Source: Pseudomonadota bacterium
GTDB lineage: Bacteria > Pseudomonadota > Alphaproteobacteria > Rhizobiales > Devosiaceae
Length of the DNA: 32,077 nucleotides
Direction: 5' to 3'
Assembly: GCA_023431205.1 (NCBI GenBank)
Contig: JAEYXQ010000031.1
Coordinates: forward strand, 1 to 32,077
In this document: one piece after another, positions 23,414 through 29,171 of the stretch
How the letters are laid out: the number at the start of each line of letters is the position of its first letter
Position numbering within the stretch: position 1 is the stretch's first letter
Translations under genes and position numbers: made by a program
Notes under the pieces: generated by a model
The model's input: only the letters and a program-made list of their open reading frames with translations
Told to the model about the DNA's origin: nothing
Databases searched by the model: none

Positions 23414-24583
23414 TCACTCCCGCGCCGCCTGAACCCCGAGCATCTCGCGCTTCTCCGCGTCGCTCAGAAACTCCGCCGCACCGACACGCGCCCACAGCGC
23501 CGCCCGGTCCTCGGCCAGGGCCTCGACGCCGTCGAAGTCCGGCTCCACCGTCGCCCCGCCAAAGGCCGGCCCGAGCCAGGCGCTGAGATCGTCGGCCACG
23601 CGCCGCACCAGCGGCACCAGGGTGTGCCGCCACAGCGCCCGGTTGGCTTCCTGGTAGTTGGCGTAGGTGTTGTCGCCCGGAATGCCGAGCAGCATCGGCG
23701 GCACGCCGAAGGCGAGCGCAATGTCACGCGCCGCGGCGTTGCGCGCATCGATGAAGTCCATGTCGCGTGGGCTCATCGCCAGCGCCTTCCAGTCGAGGCC
23801 GCCTTCGAGCAGCATCGGCCGGCCGGCATTGGCGGCGCCCGAAAACTCGCCCTCGAGTTCCGCCTTCAGCCGCTCGAACTGGTCCTGCGTCAGCTGCCCG
23901 CCACCGGCCGAATAGACCAGTGCGCCGCTCGGCCGCGCCGCATTGTCGAGCAGCGCCTTGTTCCAGTTCGCCGAGGCGTTGTGGATGTCGAGGCTCACCT
24001 GCGCCGCCTCGAGCGGGGCCATGCCGTAGTGGTCATCCATCGGATGGAACAGCGCCAGGTGCAGCACGCCCGGCACCGGCTCGCCAACCTGCCTGATGCG
24101 CAGCGTCCGCCCGCCGGCGGTATAATCATAGGCGACCGGCCAGCCATCACTGCCGGCCACCACCTTCATCCGGTCCGGCCGCAGCACGAACAGCCCGCGC
24201 ACCGCGCCGTCGACGACGCCGGCCTGCAGGTAGGCATTCCCCGCCGTCTGCAGAAACGCATAGACCGCCTCCAGCAGTTCGCCACCGCCCTGCCGTCCGT
24301 TCGGCCGTGCCAGGAGCGCGGCCAGCGGATGCTCGTCCACCCGCCGCCCGCTCTCGGTCACCACCAGCGGCACCCGGTTCGCCGCCTCGGCGATCAGACG
24401 CACGCAGCGATAGACCACCGGGTTGCGCGCAAAACCCTGGTTGACGAGGCTGGCAAAGCCCCGCCCGCTCCAGTTGGGCGCCCCCAACTGGCTCAGCGTC
24501 AGCAGCGTGTGGCCGCCAAAGCTCTTCTGTTCACCGGCCGCGCCGGCACCGCCGCCGAACAGGCGGTTGATCCACTCAGGCAT
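23414..24583 (-). CDS. GTA gene 3, HK97-family portal protein
   Basis: This 389-residue portal protein contains the motifs NPVVYRCVRLIAEAANRVPLVV, GNAYLQAGVVDGAVRGLFVLRPDRM and GVPPMLLGIPGDNTYANYQEANRALWRHTLVPL, all standard for HK97/GTA portals. It forms the dodecameric DNA channel at the capsid vertex. It lies 78 bp downstream of a small membrane-protein gene, and an intrinsic-terminator-like hairpin sits in that gap. Confidence 0.96.
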   Translation of the reverse strand: MPEWINRLFGGGAGAAGEQKSFGGHTLLTLSQLGAPNWSGRGFASLVNQGFARNPVVYRCVRLIAEAANRVPLVVTESGRRVDEHPLAALLARPNGRQGGGELLEAVYAFLQTAGNAYLQAGVVDGAVRGLFVLRPDRMKVVAGSDGWPVAYDYTAGGRTLRIRQVGEPVPGVLHLALFHPMDDHYGMAPLEAAQVSLDIHNASANWNKALLDNAARPSGALVYSAGGGQLTQDQFERLKAELEGEFSGAANAGRPMLLEGGLDWKALAMSPRDMDFIDARNAAARDIALAFGVPPMLLGIPGDNTYANYQEANRALWRHTLVPLVRRVADDLSAWLGPAFGGATVEPDFDGVEALAEDRAALWARVGAAEFLSDAEKREMLGVQAARE

Positions 24584-24600
24584 GGAGCCTCCAGGGCCAG

Positions 24601-24636
24601 GAAAAGCAAAAGCCCCGGCGCGTGGCGCTCGGGGCT
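24601..24636 (-). terminator. Intrinsic-terminator-like hairpin ahead of the portal gene
   Basis: On the minus strand AGCCCC-GAGCGCCACGCGCC-GGGGCT is followed by TTTGCTTTTC. The outer 6-bp stem is perfect and inner GCGC arms add to it. It lies between the 40-residue membrane gene (ends 24662) and the portal start (24583). It could stop or attenuate GTA transcription between genes 2 and 3. Confidence 0.6.
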
Positions 24637-24661
24637 CGAAAAACTCGACGATGTTTCGCGG

Positions 24662-24784
24662 CTATTCCGCCGGATGCTGGCGGTGCCGCCTGAGGTCACG
24701 CAGGTGCAGCCACGCCCCCGCCCCGCCCACGGCCACCACGGCCGCCGGCATGACGATGAAGGCAAAGACCTCGATGAAACTCAT
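24662..24784 (-). CDS. Small single-pass membrane protein, 40 residues
   Basis: The ATG at 24784 overlaps the stop of the upstream gene (ATGA). The product has one membrane helix (FIEVFAFIVMPAAVVAVGGAG, residues 3-23) and a short basic tail (LRDLRRHRQHPAE). It lies between the GTA terminase and portal genes and is paired with the gene above. Its function is not known. Confidence 0.6.
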   Translation of the reverse strand: MSFIEVFAFIVMPAAVVAVGGAGAWLHLRDLRRHRQHPAE

Positions 24785-25044
24785 GATCGCAGTCCTCCAA
24801 GGACCAGTCGCGCTACCAAATGTAGTGCGACTGCGGCCAAAAGCCGAATCCCGCCGCCCAGGGCAAACGTCCACGTCTCCAGCGCCGTTCCGCCGGCGCC
24901 ATAGAACACCGCCGCAACCGGCGCGAGCAGCCCCACGGTCAGGCAGGCTGTGGACGCCCGATCGAGCGCAGTGGCCAGCAGCTCGGTGCGTTCGTTCTGA
25001 TCAGGCTCATGTCCAGTCCATCCGCATCGGCCTTGATCTACCAC
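24781..25044 (-). CDS. Small membrane protein of unknown function
   Basis: The reliable part is TELLATALDRASTACLTVGL onward: two hydrophobic stretches (ACLTVGLLAPVAAVFYGAG and LLAAVALHLVARLVLGGL). The stop overlaps the next start (ATGA). No ATG lies in frame; the nearest conventional start is the GTG at 25044, with no clear ribosome binding site. An ATG in another frame at about 25011 (MSLIRTN) would join this frame after a single-base shift, so a lesion at the 5' end is possible. The gene starts just behind the plus-strand gene at 25105. Confidence 0.5.
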   Translation of the reverse strand: MVDQGRCGWTGHEPDQNERTELLATALDRASTACLTVGLLAPVAAVFYGAGGTALETWTFALGGGIRLLAAVALHLVARLVLGGLRS

Positions 25045-25104
25045 ACCGGGAACGAAGAGTGAATCTGTCTCGTTTCCCTGCCACTCGGAACTGGAGGCAC
25101 GGCC

Positions 25105-25275
25105 ATGAGCCAGCGTGAACTGATCGAGCCCCACAAGGGCGACAAACGGTATGTCCGCCGCGACGAGAACGGCCGCTTCACCGAAAGCGATGACGTTTCG
25201 CGCTCCCTCAGCCAGGACGTGCGCAAGCACGCCAGCACCAGGAAACCGCGCAACCAGGGCGACAAGGGCGACTGA
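25105..25275 (+). CDS. Small hydrophilic protein, 56 residues, antisense in the GTA cluster
   Basis: This plus-strand gene has a strong ribosome binding site (GGAGG, 8 bases before the ATG) and encodes a highly charged protein with no cysteines: it begins MSQRELIEPHKGDKRYVRRD and ends GDKGD. The pattern EPHKGDKRYVRRDENGRFTE and SLSQDVRKHA looks like a small conserved rhizobial protein of unknown function. It is divergent from the membrane-protein pair at 24662-25044 and antisense to the GTA. It is probably a cellular gene rather than a GTA component. Confidence 0.75.
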   Translation: MSQRELIEPHKGDKRYVRRDENGRFTESDDVSRSLSQDVRKHASTRKPRNQGDKGD

Positions 25276-25350
25276 CGGCTCTCCCCACAGCCCCGCCCCC
25301 ACGATGTCACCCCGGCCTTGAGCCCGGGATGCCGAGTGCGGCTGCGAACG

Positions 25351-25438
25351 ACCTCGTCCTTCGACAGGCTCAGGATGAGGTCTACGAAAACTCCGCGCCC
25401 TCTTAGACCTCATGGTGAGCCTGTCGAACCACGAGGTC
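25351..25438. repeat. Long inverted repeat (CCTTCGACAGGCTCAGG type)
   Basis: Arm 25351-25383 and arm 25405-25438 are about 33-bp inverted copies with roughly four mismatches. They contain CCTTCGACAGGCTCAGGATG and its partner CATGGTGAGCCTGTCGAACC and are separated by about 21 bp. This type of palindromic intergenic repeat is widespread in alphaproteobacteria. It is non-coding. Confidence 0.8.
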
Positions 25439-25521
25439 GCAACCCCGATCTCTCATCCCCTCCCCCTTCAGGGGGTCAGGTCGCAACCTCGATCTCTCAT
25501 CCCCCCTCCCCCTTCAGGGGG
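25435..25521. repeat. Tandem direct repeat, two units of 41-43 bp
   Basis: Unit 1 (25435-25475) and unit 2 (25479-25521) both read GGTCGCAAC-C-CGATCTCTCATCC, then CCTCCCCCTTCAGGGGG. They differ by one substitution and two extra C residues. CCCCCTTCAGGGGG is itself a hairpin. The tandem sits next to the long inverted repeat, so nearly all of the 270-bp gap between the small plus-strand gene and the terminase stop is repetitive. Confidence 0.8.
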
Positions 25522-25545
25522 AGGTAAGGTGGGGTGCCGCAGTCC

Positions 25546-26829
25546 CTACAGCCCCCGCACCCGCGGCCGCACCTCGTTCAAGATCAACTCCGTCAGCGCC
25601 CACACCAGCGCGTCCACCCGGTCCGGCGAATGGCCGTCCGCGCGCCCATCCGGCCCGAACGCGCACAACTCGTCCTCCAGCGCCGACAGCCCCTCCACAT
25701 GCCGCACCAGCCCGCGCCCGTAGAGGGCCGCCACGGGTTCGGCCCGCAGCCACTTGCCGCGAGTGGCGCGCACGCCGCGCACCGGCACCGTCGGATCCAC
25801 CTGGGCAATCACCTGCTTGACCAGGTCGCCGCCCTGGTTCACCTCGGCAATGATGCAGTCGGCATCATGCGCCCGAAATGCTGCTACCGCCCGACGGGCC
25901 CAGGCCAAGGGCGGCGCCGGCTTCAGCGTTGCATCCTCGAGCACAACGGCGCCGTCGCCCTGGCGTCCGGCCACCACGATGCCGCAGGCGTCCGACCGGT
26001 CGGTCCCCGTCACCGGCGGGTCCACCGCGACGACGATCCTGCCGCAGCCGTCCGGCGTACCGGCCCGAAACACCCCGCGCTGCCACAGGGCACCCGGCAG
26101 GTCCTCGATCAGCTCGCCCTCGAGTTCCTGCCGCCCCAGCACCGAGCCGGCATAGCGGGCGACCACCGCATCGAGGAAGCGCGGCGACAGATGGGCGTGA
26201 TTTTCATCGGTGCGCATGTGCGTCACCACCGTATGCGGTTCGACGAGCAGTCGTTTCAGCAACTTCGTTGGCCTCGGCGTGGTGGTCGCCAGCTGGCGCG
26301 GCCGCATGCCGACCCTCAGGCCGAACTGCAGCATGTCCCAGGCGTCCTCGGCGTTCGGCCACTTGCCCACCTCGTCACACCAGGCTGCCGCAAACTGCGG
26401 CCCGCGGAACCGCTCCGGATCGGAAGCCGGCAGGATCATCGCCTCCACGCCGTTGGGCCATTGCAGAAAATGTCCTCTCAGCCGTGGGCGCTCGACATCT
26501 GGATGGACGTTCAGGATGCCGCTTTCACCCCGCACCATGATGTCGATGGCTTCGCTGATCGTCTCGCCGACCAGCGCGATGGGAGAAACCCTTTCCTTGG
26601 CCAGTTGCCGCACCCATTCGGCGCCCGCCCGGGTCTTTCCCGATCCACGGCCGCCCAGCAGCAACCACGTCGTCCAGTCGCCGGGTGGCGGCTTCTGCTT
26701 AGGGTAGGCGTGGTGGTTCCAATCATAGAGACGGCGCTCGACCTGCTCGTCGGTAAGCGCCCTGACCTGCTCGGGGCTGAGCCCCTTGGCATCAGCGGGG
26801 ATCGTGTCGGGCGCTGAACTGTTGCTCAC
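25546..26829 (-). CDS. GTA gene 2, terminase large subunit
   Basis: This 427-residue packaging motor has the ATPase Walker A motif GGRGSGKT (residues 59-66), Walker B AAAWCDEVGKW with D152/E153, and a coupling motif around ATTTPRP. The RNase H-like nuclease shows acidic residues D270 (VVAVDPPVTG), E329 (IIAEVNQGG) and the SPDRVDALVWA stretch (D403/D406). It cuts and pumps host DNA into GTA heads. The start overlaps gene 1 by 38 bases. All catalytic residues are intact. Confidence 0.97.
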   Translation of the reverse strand: MSNSSAPDTIPADAKGLSPEQVRALTDEQVERRLYDWNHHAYPKQKPPPGDWTTWLLLGGRGSGKTRAGAEWVRQLAKERVSPIALVGETISEAIDIMVRGESGILNVHPDVERPRLRGHFLQWPNGVEAMILPASDPERFRGPQFAAAWCDEVGKWPNAEDAWDMLQFGLRVGMRPRQLATTTPRPTKLLKRLLVEPHTVVTHMRTDENHAHLSPRFLDAVVARYAGSVLGRQELEGELIEDLPGALWQRGVFRAGTPDGCGRIVVAVDPPVTGTDRSDACGIVVAGRQGDGAVVLEDATLKPAPPLAWARRAVAAFRAHDADCIIAEVNQGGDLVKQVIAQVDPTVPVRGVRATRGKWLRAEPVAALYGRGLVRHVEGLSALEDELCAFGPDGRADGHSPDRVDALVWALTELILNEVRPRVRGL

Positions 26830-27232
26830 GCTCCACCAGCCTGGCTCGCATTTCGGTCATGTCGGTGCGGGAGGCCGGGGGCACGTTTGGCTTGGCCGCT
26901 CCGAACTCGATCAGCTTGTCGAGTGATTTCACACTCACCGCCAGGGCGTTCACCTGCTTGTCGACCGGTTCGTTCATGGCCTTCTCCAGTTGCCAGACCT
27001 GCCTCTCCAGGACCTTCAACATCCGGGTGACCAGCTCGGCGGTGGTTGGTGCCCTGCCACGGCTATTGAACCAACCCTCCCTCTCTCGCCGGTAGCGCAG
27101 CTGGTTCTCGCTGACCCCATGTCGCTTGCAGATGGTGGAAGGGTGGAACAGCCGGTTCTCGTACTCGTCCCGGATCGTCGCCCAATCGGGCTTGTGCCCT
27201 GCTGTTGCGGGGGTGGTTTCGTCCACGGCCAT
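26792..27232 (-). CDS. GTA gene 1, small terminase-like DNA-binding protein
   Basis: This 146-residue protein has an N-terminal helix-turn-helix (WATIRDEYENRLFHPSTICKRHGVSENQLRYRRE in outline, residues about 17-50) followed by a long helix predicted to be coiled coil (TRMLKVLERQVWQLEKAMNE). This is the small-terminase arrangement, and it is placed as gene 1 of the cluster. The transcript presumably starts upstream of it. The ATG at 27232 was chosen because upstream sequence lacks coding character and holds tandem repeats. Confidence 0.85.
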   Translation of the reverse strand: MAVDETTPATAGHKPDWATIRDEYENRLFHPSTICKRHGVSENQLRYRREREGWFNSRGRAPTTAELVTRMLKVLERQVWQLEKAMNEPVDKQVNALAVSVKSLDKLIEFGAAKPNVPPASRTDMTEMRARLVEREQQFSARHDPR

Positions 27233-27319
27233 GTCCTGTTGCTTGCTGCGCCCGTCGCCACCGTCGACCCGATTTGCCGACCATGCCTGAACCCTACCAC
27301 GCCACCGTCACGCGGGGAT

Positions 27320-27348
27320 AAGCGGCACAAACGGGACAAGCGGCACAA
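27320..27348 (-). promoter_or_regulatory. Tandem 18-bp repeats upstream of the GTA operon
   Basis: AAGCGGCACAA occurs twice (27320-27330 and 27338-27348) with an 18-bp period. On the minus strand this reads TTGTGCCGCTTGTCCCG and TTGTGCCGCTTATCCCC. The repeats lie 88-116 bp upstream of gene 1, in the only gap able to hold the GTA promoter, and so are candidates for binding a GTA activator such as a GafA homologue. That role is inference. Confidence 0.4.
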
Positions 27349-27356
27349 CTGACATA

Positions 27357-27386
27357 CAAAAAGGCCCCACCGCGCCGGCAGGGCCC
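27357..27386 (-). terminator. Intrinsic terminator after the DUF2147 gene
   Basis: On the minus strand GGCCCTGCC-GGCGC-GGTGGGGCC (stem of nine with two G-U pairs) is followed by TTTTT. It lies 24 bp beyond the DUF2147 stop and just upstream of the tandem repeats of the GTA promoter region, so it insulates the GTA operon from read-through. Confidence 0.8.
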
Positions 27387-27409
27387 AGGATGCGACCGGG
27401 CGGAAACGC

Positions 27410-27796
27410 CTAGACGCGCACGAAGTCGAGCTTCTTGCAGGCGATGAACTGGCACCCGGTCACCTGCAGCCGGTCCGGGGCCTTCAGCGTCACCGAGCCC
27501 GAGACGGTGTGGCCGTCATAGGTCACCGTACCGCGCCACTTGTTTTCCGCGGTCGGCTCGGCGCCCTTGACCACGAGGGTGTTGAGCAGGGCGACGTTTT
27601 CGGGGGTCCGCGCATCCTCGCGCAGCCAGGTCAGCTTGGCGCAGAGCTGTTCGCCCTCACCGCAATAGCTTACCGAGAAGCGCGACTCGCCGGAAACGGT
27701 CTGCCAGGTGCCCACCGGGCTGGGGTCCTGGGCAACGGCAGGAAGGGCGAGAGAGAGCGCCAGCGCACAGCCGGCCAGGGTCTTGATCAGGGTCAT
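27410..27796 (-). CDS. Exported DUF2147 protein
   Basis: This 128-residue protein has a Sec signal peptide (MTLIKTLAGCALALSLALPAVAQ). The mature DUF2147 domain has the usual VGTWQTVSGESRFSVSYCGEGEQLCAKLTWL start, KWRGTVTYDGHTVSGSVTL middle and GCQFIACKK-type end. Cysteines pair-wise placed could form disulfides in the periplasm. Family members are small beta-sheet periplasmic proteins of unknown function. It is monocistronic, with its own terminator. Confidence 0.9.
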   Translation of the reverse strand: MTLIKTLAGCALALSLALPAVAQDPSPVGTWQTVSGESRFSVSYCGEGEQLCAKLTWLREDARTPENVALLNTLVVKGAEPTAENKWRGTVTYDGHTVSGSVTLKAPDRLQVTGCQFIACKKLDFVRV

Positions 27797-27886
27797 GGTG
27801 TCCTCGGGATGTGGAGCCGGAGCCGCAAGGCGTCCGTGTTGATCCCGCTTCTGCCCGGCTCAGCCTGAACTCGCAGCGAATCCGCC

Positions 27887-27903
27887 GTTCATCTTCGGTT
27901 CAG
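27887..27903 (+). promoter_or_regulatory. Second RTTCAT-N5-RTTCAG element
   Basis: The sequence reads GTTCAT CTTCG GTTCAG and has the same half-site spacing as the element before the feuN-like gene. It lies 91-107 bp upstream of the DUF2147 start in reverse orientation, with a further single GTTCAG half-site facing the gene at 27865-27870 on the minus strand. It may bind the same regulator. Confidence 0.35.
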
Positions 27904-27904
27904 G

Positions 27905-28504
27905 TCAGGCGGCCTGCCGCTCGTGGCGCGGCCGGAGGTCCACTACTTCGAGCCGGCCGATCCCCCGGCGCTGCGCCCGCCGCAGTGCCTGTTGGGCGGC
28001 ATCCACCAGCCGTCCGTCGAGCGACTCTTCCGGCACCGTCACCGCCAGTCCCATGCTCACCGTCACAGTACCGGCATGACTGGCCTTGTGCTGCCTCCCG
28101 AGCCGGCGCACCGCCTGCGCCATGGCAGCGGCAATCGGCTGCGCAAGGTGCGGCGACAGTTCCGGCAGCACCACAGCGAACCGCCCGGGACTCACCGCCA
28201 CGCAGGCATCACCCTCGCGCGGCAGCACAGTGGCCAAGGTCTCCTGCACCTCGGCAAAGCAGGCATCCGCCGCCTCGGCACCATAGGCAGTGAAGTAGTC
28301 GGCCAGTTCGTCGATCTCGATCAGCATCAGCGTCAAGGGCGCGCTTGCCGCTGCCGCTCTGTCCCAGCCCCGGGCAAGCGCCGCCTCGAAGCCGCCGCTG
28401 CGGGGCAGCGGCGATTCCGGCGCGCTATTTTGGCCGCGGAGCGCCAGGCGCACCCGGGTCCAGAAACCGTCTCTGATGTGGGTATTGCTCGTGGCGTTGG
28501 TCAT
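27905..28504 (-). CDS. Degenerate GGDEF-domain protein
   Basis: This 199-residue protein has the outline of a GGDEF domain after a short N-terminal region: LTLMLIEIDELADYFTAYGAEAADACFAEV corresponds to the usual D-I-D metal-binding strand and helix, then AVSPGRFAVVLPEL takes the place of RYGGDEFAVLLP, and TVTVSMGLAVTVPEE the following strand. The catalytic GGDEF is replaced by SPGRF and the first metal-binding Asp by Glu, so cyclase activity is not expected. It could bind a nucleotide or act as a partner. A CtrA-like element lies upstream. Confidence 0.75.
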   Translation of the reverse strand: MTNATSNTHIRDGFWTRVRLALRGQNSAPESPLPRSGGFEAALARGWDRAAAASAPLTLMLIEIDELADYFTAYGAEAADACFAEVQETLATVLPREGDACVAVSPGRFAVVLPELSPHLAQPIAAAMAQAVRRLGRQHKASHAGTVTVSMGLAVTVPEESLDGRLVDAAQQALRRAQRRGIGRLEVVDLRPRHERQAA

Positions 28505-28567
28505 TCCGCTGCCTGTCCTGGGCTGACAAGTGCTCCCCCCGCACGCCTGAATCAGGCCACAGCAGGG

Positions 28568-28582
28568 TTAACCGCCGGTAAA
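28568..28582 (-). promoter_or_regulatory. CtrA-like site before the GGDEF gene
   Basis: On the minus strand TTTA-CCGGCGG-TTAAC differs from the CtrA consensus TTAA-N7-TTAAC at one position. It sits 64 bp upstream of the GGDEF protein start. The surrounding GCGGTTTACCG and GCGGTTAACCC are 11-bp direct repeats. Identification as a CtrA site is tentative. Confidence 0.3.
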
Positions 28583-28590
28583 CCGCAGGA

Positions 28591-29052
28591 TCACAGATGC
28601 TCGGGCGGCTCGTATTCGGGCCAGTCGACCGCGTGTTCTTCCCAGCGTTCCGGGTGGACCTCGTTCTCGGCAAAGGTGCGTCCCTTCACCGACACGCCCA
28701 CATCCACCACCGTCTGCGGATCGCCCGAGACCAGCGGATGCCACCAGGCAAGCCCCTTGCCTTCCGCCAAGCGGCGATAGGCGCAGGTGGTCGGGATCCA
28801 GGCGATCTCGCGGACATTCTGCACCGTCAGCTTGATGCAGTCCGGCACCTTGGCCTGCCGCCCCGGATAGTCGGTGCAGGCGCAGGTATCCCCGTCGAGC
28901 AGCTGGCAGCGCACGTCCGAAGTGATGAGCTGTCCGGTGTCCTCGTCCTCGAGCTTGATCAGGCAGCAGCGCCCGCAGCCGTCGCAGAGTGCTTCCCACT
29001 CCGCCGGCGTCATCTGTTCGAGCGTCTTTTCTTCCCAAAAAGCCATGGTCAT
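28591..29052 (-). CDS. YcgN-family cysteine-cluster protein (UPF0260)
   Basis: This 153-residue protein has the family signature EAL-CDGCGRCCLIKLEDEDTG, then VRCQLLDGDTCACTDYPGRQAKVPDC and PTTCAYRRLAEGKGLAWWHPL. The eight or so cysteines suggest metal or Fe-S binding; the biochemical role is not established. The start is one of two close ATGs (29052 or 29046); both give MAFWEEKTLEQMTPAEW near the N-terminus. It is divergent from the penicillin-binding protein gene. Confidence 0.92.
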   Translation of the reverse strand: MTMAFWEEKTLEQMTPAEWEALCDGCGRCCLIKLEDEDTGQLITSDVRCQLLDGDTCACTDYPGRQAKVPDCIKLTVQNVREIAWIPTTCAYRRLAEGKGLAWWHPLVSGDPQTVVDVGVSVKGRTFAENEVHPERWEEHAVDWPEYEPPEHL

Positions 29053-29171
29053 CCGGATAGTTGTTGCCGGTTTGCCCTTGCCGGTAACGGAACGCAATCA
29101 TATTCCAGCGATTGTGTTGCGGGTCGGGTCGCGCCGGGACACCATTGCGTGACCGATTTCGAGGGCAGCCG

